Part shown: piece after piece, positions 43,002 to 55,904 of the stretch
Numbering within the stretch: the first letter of the stretch is position 1
Layout of the letters: the number at the start of each line of letters is the position of its first letter
Assembly (NCBI GenBank): GCA_034440615.1
Contig: JAOTOM010002703.1
Span: forward strand, 1-64,000
Source of the DNA: Ashinkailepas kermadecensis
Lineage: Eukaryota > Arthropoda > Thecostraca > Neolepadidae
Length of the DNA: 64,000 nt
Reading direction: 5' to 3'
Position numbers and translations under genes: made by a program
Notes under the pieces: generated by a model
Seen by the model: the letters and a program-made list of their open reading frames with translations, nothing else
Databases searched by the model: none
What the model was told of the DNA's origin: nothing

Positions 43002-44060
43002 TAATGGTATGCTTAGCCGTACTACATAAAACAAATAAAAATGTCCGCATGCAGTATCACCTGATTAATATGGCGACTATTTCATGTAGTGAATCATTGA
43101 ATACTTGATTCAGTTGCTTGCCCATGAGCTTGCAAATACGGACATCGAAGTTTCACTCGCCTTCTGATGGAGTCTCCCATTAGTGTGCCCCTTGGGTTCA
43201 CATGTAGTCACATATTGGAATCGTAAGTCGAAGGGGATTGGAATTGTCGTTCCATCAGCCCAACTGGGTTATTGATGGACAACGATGAGACATCAGGGGG
43301 CTGATTGTAGTCCCTGCGCCTTAGCTGCACGCCCTGTAGGACATAATATGGCCCCAAGACCCGATCGAGGTTCGAGTGGCATCGTGCTGGCGGCCCAGGA
43401 GGCTCCCACAGCTATTCTGACAGGGAATATATCTGGAAGCCCTATTGCATTGGCCTGAGGCCCTGGAACACCATAATATACCGTAATTGCAAAACTTCAG
43501 CAAATAGATCGGGAGGGGACGAGAAAGTAGCAGAAGGCCTGAACTAGGAACTACGGAGTCCGCAGTCTATGGGAAAGTGCCAAAACTGACTAAGAGCCTC
43601 AGCGGCATGGCAACAGGCCCCGTAGGCACGTCACTGGGAGGGTAGCAGGTATTTGACTAGTGGGATGCCCCGTCTGCCATTGCAACAACAGCAGAGCTCT
43701 TGCAACCCACTGGGAGGCTCAAAATCCTGCGGAATTCGTGACAGGCCGCGAGGGTCGCCAACGTCCCACAGTTCTGACTGCGGTCAAGAAAATACTCCAG
43801 CATCTAGGCCGGGTAGTACTAGATGTTACATGGCAGGTTCTAATTTACAGAACTCGACGGTTTCAATTGTTCCGTGACGGTGACGGTTCAGAACAATGGG
43901 AGTTTCCAATAAAGAGGACCCGATAGCGCGACAGGAACCTCCACCAGTCCACCAAGAGGCAATGGCAAATTTATTGAAATTGGTTCGCTTTAGACCAGTG
44001 GGGACGCTGCATGCTGGAATGTAGTCCCGGTACTTCATGGGAAGGGCAGTGTGGCTAACA
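43002..44060. other. no supported gene
   Basis: Mixed composition with short open frames overlapping on both strands (43653-43926). No repeat, motif or splice pattern stands out. Confidence 0.45.
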
Positions 44061-44079
44061 GGAAGCCCTGCGCAGTTTC

Positions 44080-44245
44080 TCAGCCTAAGACGCCTCTCAC
44101 AGGAAAAGGCGCCCCTTTGACACAAAACGGTGTCCCATCAGTATGCTCCAGTGCACCCTCCGTCCTCAACGAATACCCCGCCGAAGACACCCCTTTGAAG
44201 GAATGCGCCCCCTCCCCCGACAATAATTTATCGATCCGGCTTTAA
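44080..44245. mobile_element. MITE-like fragment related to 16018-16262
   Basis: The parallels with the right half of the 16 kb element are CTCAGCCTAAGACGCCTCTC, CAGGAAAAGGCGCCCCTTTG, the GCGCCCCCTCCCCCGACAAT region and an end in ATCGATCCGGC. The left end is missing or too diverged to see. Confidence 0.5.
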
Positions 44246-44689
44246 TTGTGACACCGCTAGTTCTTTATACGAGGTCAGATGGGTGTCCTTCACCACACCC
44301 TAGCGCGACGTATTCATCTTGACAGCTCAAACACCACTGTGCCCGTCCTGCGAATTTGTATGACATGCCCGGTACCATTCTCCTGACACCACCGGTTCCA
44401 TCGTGTGTCTACATGACAGCGCCGCCCCATACCACATGAGTAGTAGTCTCGTCCTAAGTTTTGCCGACATCTACATGAATAATGAAGTCGATGCGCCCTA
44501 AGCCCCCCCCCCCACCAAGTTCTGATGACATCGCCGGTTCCGGTCTGAGTCGAAATCTGACCGCCGAAAGCATAGCATCCACATATGCTGCACGAGCGAA
44601 CCTGGCATGGCGTCGCTCATGGGAAAGACGCATTCCAAAATCGGCAGGGGGTATGCATGGAGGAAATTTGGAGGACCGTGGGAACCTAT

Positions 44690-44930
44690 TCACTGGCGGA
44701 CCCAACGAGGCCATGTCCCCTTCCCCCTGCTCTAAGATGCAGATTTTTGTCGAAATGTGTGCTAAAATGCCATTGTGTCGAAATATAAGAACATTTTATG
44801 ACAAATATCGGTTCGCACAGACTCGACGACTGTTAGCTGTGCGAATCCAATGCGTTTTTTGAAACGGGAGAAAGATTTGTGAATTTTCCAACCACAGTCC
44901 GGCTTTTGGATCCGTCCCTGGATCCATTTC
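44690..44930. mobile_element. second MITE-like fragment with GGATCCGTCCCTGGATCC end
   Basis: Left: CACTGGCGGACCC at 44691 and GTCCCCTTCCCCC. Right: CTTTTGGATCCGTCCCTGGATCC near 44904-44928. The spacing (about 235 bp) and the end motifs match the 16018-16262 element, but the inside is different. A relation is likely but not proven. Confidence 0.45.
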
Positions 44931-45099
44931 ATATGATCCCATGCTAAACATTCGAATTATTGAGGGGGAACGCTGGCTTTCATGGTGCCAAAACCATTCC
45001 GTCAAAAAGCACGCAAAGTTGCACGCCTGCCCGTGCACATCACACTCTGAGTTAATTTACACAAGCAGCGCCACATGCTTCAATCTACTAGCGAGTAGT

Positions 45100-45425
45100 T
45101 TTACACCAAACGGCACTTCAGTGTAAATCACGATAGATCGTCATTTACACAGAATAGCATCTCTGTGTAAATCACGATAGATCTGAGTGGATATACACCG
45201 GTGGCGCTCCCTGCTTAAATCGACTCCTGAGTGGATTTACACCAAACAGCGATTCAGTGTAAATCACGACGGATCGTCATTTACACTGAAGGGCTTCTCT
45301 GTGTAAATCACGACAGATCTGAGTCGATATACACAGCCGACGGTCCCTGTGTAAATCGACTCATGAGTGGCTTTACACAGAGAAGCAGGCATGTGTAAAT
45401 CTACTCATGAGTCGATATACACGCG
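45100..45425. repeat. 136-bp satellite with internal GTGTAAAT/ATTTACAC palindromes
   Basis: TTTACAC begins units at 45100, 45236 and 45372, exactly 136 bp apart, giving about 2.4 units. Within a unit GTGTAAATCACGA faces TCGTCATTTACAC (45121-45150 and 45257-45286), a near-perfect inverted repeat with one mismatched pair. Other TGTAAATC and GATATACAC phrases follow, each near GATCTGAGT or CATGAGT. No coding potential. Confidence 0.9.
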
Positions 45426-45429
45426 TCCA

Positions 45430-46315
45430 TTTTCTTTCCACGCAATGTCTAGAACCCAGGAGCATCTAAGAGCCATTCTTCGTTGTATTAAACATAACAT
45501 CAGACAGATAGATAATGGAAGGAGCGAAATGGTACACACACACTACGGATCGCGATTAATTAAAACTGAAATTGGTTGGTTATTAGGGCTCTAGGGTAGC
45601 TTGATTGCGAGCTCATTTCCCACAAAGGATGCCAGCGACATCTCGATAAAAATGTCCAACCCACGGCTCACGCACACACAAGGGCGAGCAACGATTGTAT
45701 TATTATGCCTTAGGGTGTTTTTCACATGAGTTGATTCAATAGAAGCCGTTTGGTATCTTTTCCGAAACGAAATAAAAATATATTTACTGGCGGCTCATAT
45801 TGCTTCAAGTTTTGAATTTTCGAGAAAAAAATCGCTAAAATGGGAGCTGAATGAGAAATGCTTCGCCTTAATAAAGTTAAGGACTCGAAAAACAAGTGTC
45901 AATACATAATTATCGAGAGCACTATCAAATAATGTTAGTTCTCGATAATACCTAGATTGATAAGCAGCCTTTCAAGTCAGGTTAAATGCCACTTTTCGCA
46001 AAACGCGAGAAATTTAATTTGATCACATTGTGTATGAACTATTCTTGCTGCACCTTCCAAACATGCATTATAAGCTTTCGTAGAATACTTGGCTTCTGAT
46101 GACATCGTAAATTTACTCTTTGAATCCACAAGCGCTAGGTTCAGCCAGTTCAGACACCTATATTTAGCCCTTGAATCCCCAGGTACTGGGTCAAGCCAGA
46201 TCAAACACTTGACGCCACTTTCTGACTCAAAATTATATTAGTGTTCAAATACACCTATTTTTACTCTGCCTCAACGCTGAATTTGTTTTTAGCATCCACA
46301 TTTAGCTTGAAACAC
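45430..46315. other. no supported gene
   Basis: AT-rich sequence containing only short frames. A TTCTCGATAAT/ATTATCGAGA inverted pair (45913-45947) is the single structural feature noted. Confidence 0.45.
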
Positions 46316-46319
46316 CCCC

Positions 46320-46510
46320 ATAGAGTACGGAGTTTGTTTGTTGTTTATTGGGTGGTTCACGATGCACTTTATGCACAATCACGGCTAATGGCGCCGCCCA
46401 CACTATCTCGCCGGTGTACCGCGGGATTGGGAAATGTCCCGAGGGTGCGAGTGTTGAACCCAGGACCTTTGTATCCAGAGCTCAACACTTTACCCACTCG
46501 GCCATCCCCG
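46320..46510 (-). mobile_element. tRNA-derived SINE
   Basis: On the minus strand, starting at about 46509, is a tRNA-like head GGGGATGGCCGAGTGGGTAA. Box A TGGCCGAGTGG is at 46504-46494 and the box B-like GGTTCAACACTC at 46460-46449, about 44 bp apart. The GGCCGAGTGG start resembles tRNA-Leu/Ser. A tRNA-unrelated body of about 100 bp follows. The end is an A-rich tail of AAC/AAAC units (about 46345-46318). No cloverleaf is kept, so it is a SINE and not a tRNA gene. RNA polymerase III would transcribe it from boxes A and B. Confidence 0.72.
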
Positions 46511-46704
46511 CCCACCTACCCCGCCCACCTACCCCCCCTCCATGGTGTACAGAATGTCATCTTGGGTCAAATGGGATTGCCCAAGGTAAATTACATTTAT
46601 GATATAACATAATAATGGGGCTAATACTATGAATACTTATATTATTCATGTCAGTGTCAGACAAAGTATATCAATAGATTGCTGATTATTATTCATAGGT
46701 ATTT

Positions 46705-47255
46705 ATAAAGTCACAAAGTATAAAGTATTAAGGCTTATTAAGAGCCACAGGGGCCCCTCTGGGTTAAGCCTATCTAGAAAAGGTACTATAAATGTACATA
46801 CTCTCACCACAATCAATCCATTATCCCAAGTTCCTAGGAAGCTATATATCCCAGCCTATCTAGCACCATTCACTTCCTATTGCATGACACCCTCAACAAT
46901 TACAAGCTCCTCCCATCATATCCATTGTGCTACCATAGACAATCTCATCAGTATCACATCTCGAAGGAAAGTGCTGAATCCACTGCTAGGTACACCCTAT
47001 ATAAAGTTATAAAGCGTTTAGACTTAATAAGAGACTCACTTGCTATTGCATAATACACTCAACAATTACAAACTCCTCCCATCATACCCATTGTGCTACC
47101 ATAGACAATCTCATCAGTATCACATCCCGAAGGAAGGTGCTGAATCCACTGCTAGGTACACCCTATATCTATAAAGTTATAAAGCGTTTAGACTTAATAA
47201 GAGACTCACTTGCTATTGCATAACACACTCAACAATTTCAAACTCCTCCCAACTC
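46705..47255. repeat. 165-170-bp tandem repeat next to the CR1 3' end
   Basis: TATTGCAT starts at 46879, 47044 and 47213. Between them the units share ACTCAACAATTACAA, CTCCTCCCATCATA, CCATTGTGCTACCATAGACAAT, CTGAATCCACTGCTAGG and TAAAGTTATAAAGCGTTTAG. The left part (46705-46760) is a diverged version. The repeat leads straight into the CR1 3' UTR at 47272. It is either a tandem duplication of that UTR or an independent satellite. Confidence 0.85.
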
Positions 47256-47273
47256 CCAACTCCTCCCTGTCGA

Positions 47274-48440
47274 TCAACCGTCCCTGGAATACAGAAAAAC
47301 AAGCCCCCTATTCTTATAATGATTGTCTATGCCGTTTTTAAAGATGTTCAGTGTGTTGCTACTGACAATGGTTCCTGGCAGCTGGTTCCAGTGTTCTACT
47401 ACCCTGTTGGTGAAGAAAGACTGTCTTAACCTTGTCCTGCTGTGATTAACTTTAATTTTGAATTGATGACCTCTAATTGCATCATTTCTGTTAAATTCAA
47501 ACATTTCTCTGAGATATCCCTGTTCCTGACCATGAATAAATTTAAAAACCTCGATGAGATCTCCTCTCAGCCTTCTATATCTAAGTGAAAACATATTCAA
47601 TTTCTTCAATCTTTCCTCATATGCCAGTTTGCCTATACCATTAACCATTTTTGTTGCCCTCTTTTGTACTCTCTCTAAAAGCCAACAATCTTTCTCATAA
47701 CTAGGGGAGCAAGCTTGGACACAGTATTCCAAATGTGGCCTGACATATGCACAGTAAAGCTTCCTGATGACCTGCTCACTTTTGTATGACACATTCCTCT
47801 GTATTGCCCCAAGCATTCTTAGTGCCTTCTTCCTGGCTTCTTTGGTCTGTTCTGATGCCCCCTATTTTGTGTTCAAAATAACACCTAAGTCCTTCTCCTG
47901 CTGAGTCACAGATAGTACTTGGCCACCCATCAAGTATGGAGCCTTCATATGCTGCCTACCTACATGCATGACTTTGCATTTATCAAAATTAAACTGCATT
48001 TGCCATTTTTCGGACCACTTCACAAGCTCGTCTAAATCTTTCTGCAGCAAAACCTGCTCATTGTGCCCTGTTATTGCCCTAAAGATCTTCAAATCATCTG
48101 CAAATGTCAAAACCTTACTGCTTAGGCCACATTCAATGTTATTCACATATATAATAAACAATAGTGGCCCCAGTACCGACCCCTGGGGGACTCCACTAAG
48201 AACACTTTGCCATGATGACTTTGTACCATCACTCTCTGCGTCACTCTTTGTACCATCACTCTCTGCTAGCATCACTCCCTGCTGTCTATCTGAAAGCCAC
48301 AACTCTATCCATTTTAGGATGCTACCTGCAATACCATGGACCTGAAGCTGCCGTTTTAACCGTTTATGGGGTACCTTGTCAAAGGCCTTACTAAAGTCAA
48401 GATATGCTACATCAGCCTGATTTACTTTCCTTAGGAGGCA
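47274..48440 (-). pseudogene. CR1-type reverse transcriptase, 5'-truncated, one in-frame stop
   Basis: The minus-strand reading starts at about 48433 (NQADVAYLDFSKAFDKVPH, first catalytic Asp region). It goes through SVLSGVPQGSVLGPLLFIIY, the catalytic LTFADDLKIF, WQMQFNFDKCKVMHVG and QEKDLGVILNTK to an in-frame TAG near 47859. It then continues without a frame change (GASEQTKEARKKALRMLGA, RPHLEYCVQACSPSY) to the natural end at 47274. One stop is therefore the only obvious damage in about 385 codons. A 27-bp direct duplication (48220 and 48247) adds nine residues (ESDGTKSDA) before the PQGS motif. The missing N-terminal RT and endonuclease fit 5' truncation. Confidence 0.88.
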
Positions 48441-49629
48441 CGGTTAAGCCAAGTATTTCATTCGACTGAATACGCTTATAAGGTTAGATGACAGAATCCG
48501 TTCATGTCAATAGCAAACCGTTACAGGGGACAAAACACTTTGCAAAGCAATGCAAATTAATCCACCTCTTGGAATAATCTCGAAGGTGTAAGCAGGTATG
48601 GTTCTTAAGTTGCCAATGCAAAGTTAGCTAATGGTGCATGTGTGTGAGGTGTCCAAGGTAATGAACACAATGTGATGCAGAATGGTCTTACCCAGCTTCT
48701 GGCTTGTTATCATAATGTGGAAAATAGCATACAATGAACTGAACCTTGCAGAACTAAGAACCCAAAACCAAGTGGAATTATTATAGTGATCAAGTCTGAC
48801 AATAGTGTCTTAGTGGCAAGCTACTCCACGCTTCAGCACTAGGTCGGCATCAGGAGTAACATGGAAAAGAAACCAAGTTGGAAATGCAAAGCATAAAAGT
48901 TCGCGAAGGCGAATAGTTACTCCTCACCAATGCAGAGAGCACCATTCACGAGCTACATCAGGAAATTGGCAATAGGAACCTCAACTAACCTCATCGGAAA
49001 GAAATGCTGACGTTCCGAGCTCCTGCATTTAGTTAGGGCCCCCAAATGAAAAAAAAGTTGGGGGGACAGTTGTACGCCGTAGTCTGTAGATCGTGACCCA
49101 TGAATAAATAGTTGAATGATGAAATGTTGTAAACATGAAATCATTGTCGAAGACGAGGCCGTTGCTGATGGGAGTGTTCACCTCAAGAAAAGGGAGCACA
49201 TTGCAGTTACCAGACCAGCTGAAATCAAATCATGGAAATATTTCCTCTAAATGTCGTCGAAACCGGCTACATTTCGGCTTCAAGACGCTCGAAAATTGAA
49301 TTGTCCGCCAGACAAAATTAGTGGCGGGAAGACAAGATGACGCTAAGGCAACATGACGATTTTTAATCTAGCGGTAAATGCGATTACGGTTGCAAAAGTT
49401 TCGCTAGCTTCGCAGTTCCTTCACATTGGAAACGAGCAAAAAAGCGAAAAGCCTGATGTTCCGGTTCCACGCTAATTTATCGAACAGTCGCATGTATTTC
49501 TGTCCTGGCTTTGTTTCCCTCATTCACCCAGTGGCTATTTGTCGCGCCAAGATTATATATGGGTTATTCGAGGTTATTACTCACTCATCCGCAGCGAGAT
49601 CGGAAAGCAGGCACGCCATTATCATTTGT

Positions 49630-49688
<59 letters not shown>

Positions 49689-51190
49689 AGTCACATCCAT
49701 CCTGAACGTTACGATTATTTCTCCAATATTGTTTGTCATCTCACGACCTAAAGATAATCCTCTCCTCTTCACAACTGGATCACCCCAAGGATACCTCCAC
49801 AATTCTGAGGTTGTATGCGTACATGCAAAATCATTTGTGTACGTACATCTGCCATACGTACTTTTGCTTTATGTACATTTGTCCGGTTACCTAAAATGTA
49901 CATTTCACCTGCGAGAACTGGTTACCCATAATTCAATTAAAACCTACCTCTAGTGATTGCCTGTGCAGTTCGCGTGCTTTACAAGTTGGTTTTGATTTAC
50001 TCACGCGGTGTCGGGATATCTCTTTATATCTTGGGATAGATAGCTCTTGCTGTGCGAAGTAACTGCTTTTTATATCTGAGCGACCACCAGGCCAGATCAT
50101 CTTTCCGAACTTTCAAGGGGAGAATTACTTATGTTTGACTGATTATATGTGCGCACATCTAAAGCACCTCGGTTTAATCAGTTCAGCAGTGGTCAAGTTT
50201 CTGCACAATGCAGTCACACGTTAAGTCTTGTTATGCGTCATGCGATAAAGTGAAAAACTCCGATCTATTTTCGTATAGTAACATTCTATTTTGTGGTTGG
50301 AAATTGATGCTGAAGTTTATGTTTTCCTCTCTTACTTTTGTCTCGTAGTTAGAGTGTCGGAAACTATTTGTATGGTTCGCTAAAAAAAATTGGCATAATT
50401 CAGTGACATGTTGGCACCACTCATAGGGCTATATTCTGACCATAATGTTCGATGTTTCGGCTTTCATGTAGAGAGTGATAACCGTAGACAAGCTAACGCA
50501 TGTCCGCTAGATCGTTTTAAACATGGTGCCACACGGCTCAGGGTAAGCTTGTTTAGGGTGGGTTGGGGTAAAATCGTACATGCACTAACGTATCCTGGTG
50601 AATAATGCAGAATTGTTCAATGTGTTCAAGGGCGGCTGCAAGGAGCATGGCAAGATAGAGCAAGGACATTTAATGTGACCTCTTTGAAGTTTAAAAAAAA
50701 CACCTTGCCTATATTGTACTATGTGCCCATATGTCAGAGCGATTAAGCTGTCATGAACGGCAATTTCGTCAGAATCACAAACATGCAAAATTCACCTTCT
50801 TATCAGTAAAACAGCACGTGGTTAATCTTGCCTGGCACAAGGCAACCGACAAACGAAACTAATGAAGTTCTGCGCTGCTATAGACATAGCATGTGGCTTG
50901 GATACACGACACTGTCATTTGCAGGTTACATAGTCACAAAACCACAATAAAAACCACGATGCTACATTGCTGTTCAGGGCTGGGTTCCTATCCCTAATAC
51001 CGATCGACTCATATATTTTTCTGTCGGCATGGTCCCTCGTCTTTTGTAAAATTTGTATGCTGAAAGGATTGCCATGTTTAAAATCTATATAACCCTATGT
51101 GCGAATATTTCCTATTTCCTATCTACATAACCTTCCTTATATGCGAATATTTCCCTTATACCTGTATAACCTTCACCTTTACTTGCTGCC
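48441..51190. other. no supported gene
   Basis: Apart from one microsatellite (49632-49685) this is ordinary AT-rich sequence. The longest frames are under 90 codons and either cross the microsatellite or lack any motif. A TACGTAC-rich patch occurs at 49815-49865. Confidence 0.5.
49632..49685. repeat. (TA)n microsatellite
   Basis: About 54 bp of uninterrupted TA. It gives false Ile/Tyr frames. Confidence 0.97.
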
Positions 51191-51192
51191 AT

Positions 51193-51310
51193 CAGGGGCG
51201 TCGATTTGTATCCTTTTGTGGGGGCCATGGTCCCACCAATGTTGATCTTGCCCCTCCTCCCCCCCAATGATAGTTTGGGCCCCCCAATAACCTATGCTAT
51301 TTGTATGCTG
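51193..51310 (+). mobile_element. transposon end, CAGGGGCGTCGATTT
   Basis: The 15-bp phrase at 51193-51207 is the same terminal motif as at 61928-61942 and, inverted with one change, at 34212-34226 and 60878-60892. It is followed by GTATCCTTTTGTGGGGGCC and C-runs. The other end of this copy was not found. Confidence 0.5.
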
Positions 51311-52230
51311 AAAAAAAAGCTAAAAGAAAAAAAGAAGAAAAACACCATGTTAGGTACATAGAAAACTTAGTTGATGTTAACCAGCACACTTTGTACTGAA
51401 AAGAAACAGATTTGGATTAGATAGTGGACTGACTCTCCATCTTTTGCTACAAAATTCAAAATTGTGTGCAAAAAAAACAAAATAGCTGGATTTCCTTCCA
51501 CTGTGGAAGGAAAACTTACAGCATAAAATGTTGAGATTCGCTGATCATAATGCATTTTAAACCAGATTGTCTGAAAAAAATATGTTAAGCCACAAAACAA
51601 CAATTACATTGTCATACTGATGTTTGTACACACCACCAATGGCAAAACCACATGCATATGGAGCTTGAACAGGATTCATTCCATTCTTAATTTCCAGTCA
51701 TTGTCAAACTTGTATTGTCCAGTGAACAACAATCACAGTTATCATTGAGATTGTGGATATGCAAACTAGAATTATCTTCAGCAGCCCACCCATCACACTA
51801 TCAGCTTGATATTTACCTAGGTACCTACCTACATGCCCAATGACGATGTGCATGCATTCAATATTGATATTGATATGGTGACAAACGAGAGCCATGTGTG
51901 GGCCAATCTGCCAGCTTATGATACCATGAAAGAGAAAAGTCAGCAAGAAGCTGCATGGACACTGCATTATAATTGGTATTCATAAAGAAAGCAAAAAGAA
52001 AGCTATGGCTCACATGACTTCTAAAGCAAACCTTACAGTCATACAAGACCAATGCTATACAAGAAATAGCCTTGACAAGACCAATGTCTGGTATTGCGCA
52101 TTAAACGCCGCAAGAATACTGTTATTTTAAAAGGTACACCGAAGTTCGCCTTCAAGTCTTCGTGACGTCACAGCTTTTTCCTCATATATTGCATAAATTG
52201 GTAGCATCAGGCATGTTTCAATTTCGCTGC
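51311..52230. other. no supported gene
   Basis: AT-rich; contains ACCTAGGTACCTACCTAC (51816) and a TGACGTCA octamer (52163-52170) just after CTTCAAGTCTTCG. Open frames are short. Confidence 0.45.
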
Positions 52231-52234
52231 GCAT

Positions 52235-52512
52235 GAGGTGGGGGAGTGATTTTTTAGGCATGCCGGACTATAGAGGTCATTTGCGCTGCCTTTAAAGCGA
52301 GTACGTTACATGTCTGTCTATAAAAGCGATTGTTTGCCATCAAGGTGCAGGCAGGTGGACGTTTACGTTAAGGGAATTTTACGTTATAGTTTGTGTGATA
52401 TTTTAGGTACTGAAGACGGGGCTGGGATGGGGACATCTCCCTGATGTCTAGATGGTTTTAATTTTACTTCACTGCTCAACAAAGCAATTTGTAGTTTGGC
52501 TGGGGGTGGGGC
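52235..52512 (+). repeat. dispersed repeat, copy 2 (pair with 28975-29215)
   Basis: It shares the ordered blocks listed for copy 1 and carries extra sequence in the middle (GTCTATAAAAGCGATTG). It lies just after a CTTCAAG/TGACGTCA patch. It is non-coding. Confidence 0.7.
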
Positions 52513-52550
52513 TGCGCATGAGACATACGAAGTTTATGCATTGCCCATAT

Positions 52551-52552
<2 letters not shown>

Positions 52553-52596
<44 letters not shown>

Positions 52597-52990
52597 GTCC
52601 GCCACCCAAGATCAGGTGACCAGGAGTGCCCCCTCCCCTTACCCAACGACTGCAAGTACCTTACGTTAACACCATAAAATAAACAGTAAAGTCGCGGCAC
52701 TCCCAGCTAAGAGATGGAAAACAAATAAACGAGCATAAAAGCACCCAGTGTTAGAGCAATAAAACTAGCAATAAAGAATGCTGAAAGTAGTCATACCCAA
52801 AGGAGGCATATGACTGGCCCTATATCCATCCCAAAGAGAAGTTGAGGCCTAAACTATAATGTTAGTAGCTGGTTTGTGACGAGATGGTAGTAGGCACTCC
52901 TAATTTGAAATGCATTTGTTTACTTAGGCTCCTCCCACAACTCCATCCAGCTAAGCATAAGCTTGTTGCTGGGTGGAATGTGGGAGGAAC
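52553..52990 (-). other. 42-bp T-run and adjacent segment with long inverted repeat
   Basis: An unbroken T-run at 52553-52594 would be a poly(A) tail if the segment to its right were read on the minus strand. That segment has no coding frame of note. Its far end contains an imperfect inverted repeat: GCTCCTCCCACAACTCCATC at 52928 against GGGTGGAATGTGGGAGGAAC at 52971, with a 16-nt loop. It may be a retroposed non-coding sequence, but the target duplication was not identified. Confidence 0.45.
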
Positions 52991-53028
52991 TATGGTTGGG
53001 TGTTTTTCAGCTTCTATATATGGTTAAG

Positions 53029-55110
<2,082 letters not shown>

Positions 55111-55380
55111 AAGTATTTATTAGTTTTGTATTTATTAGTTTTGCACGTTATATTATTTTTTTTCTCGACAAAGCGGAGGACTACCCTGTATTTGTATTTT
55201 GCATGCTGGCGCAGCTAGGCATAGCCCGAGAATAATTTCACTGAGGCGTTTGAGTGAGGAAAGACAATACCACCCAACAATAACCAGGAATTAGCAGCAA
55301 TATAGTAATAACGTATTTGAAGTTGCAAATTTCCTGTCTCCCTCCTTCAAAAATAGAATTAGGGTATAGCGGCCACCGGT

Positions 55381-55735
55381 CGTGATGTCTGTTTTTCAGA
55401 ACATCCCAAACCGTAGCATCCAAAGACAAAAATCCCAAGTACAAAAATCCCAGAACCTCAAAATAGCGATTGTGATGGACAAATATGACGGAGGTGAGAC
55501 ATTTGTGGTGCAATTGCGCGCGATGTTTAATCCGGTGGCCAAACTCATGTGACGTCGCGCTGCTTCATTTTTTATACTTCACACATGATGTGTCTGCAGA
55601 TTGGTGTGATTTTAAGCAGTGAATAACTTGCTCATATTTAATTCCCAAGGAAACAATAAGGGAAGAAGTTGGCAAGTAAGCTTCAACAAGTCCAGTCCGT
55701 GCCTTTTTCTGATTTCTGCACGGTGTATCTATATT
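55381..55735 (+). repeat. dispersed repeat, copy 1 (pair with 61980-62345)
   Basis: The matched blocks, in order, are CGTGATG, TCAGAACATCC, ACAAATATGACGGAGGTGAG, ACATTTGTGGTGCAATTGCG, ATGTGACGTCG, GATTGGTGTGATTTTAA, ATATTTAATTCCCAA and GTCCAGTCCGTGCCTTTTTC. Identity looks high with few indels. It is followed at some distance by the fold-back arms in both places. Confidence 0.85.
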
Positions 55736-55904
55736 AATGCCAGATTCCTAACTAGGTACCTACCTACCATATTGGAGTATTATTGTGCTTTAATGTGGTA
55801 TCAAGACAAGTTTTTACACACATTTTCCTCCAAAGAGCAAACGAATGGGTTAGGTTTGGTGGTACATTTGTGCTTTAAGATGGTTTAGAATTCTTGGAAT
55901 TTAT

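Noticed and set aside
46441..46510. Functional tRNA gene on the minus strand
   Set aside because: Boxes A and B are present, but the acceptor and anticodon stems do not close and a SINE-like body and A-rich tail follow.
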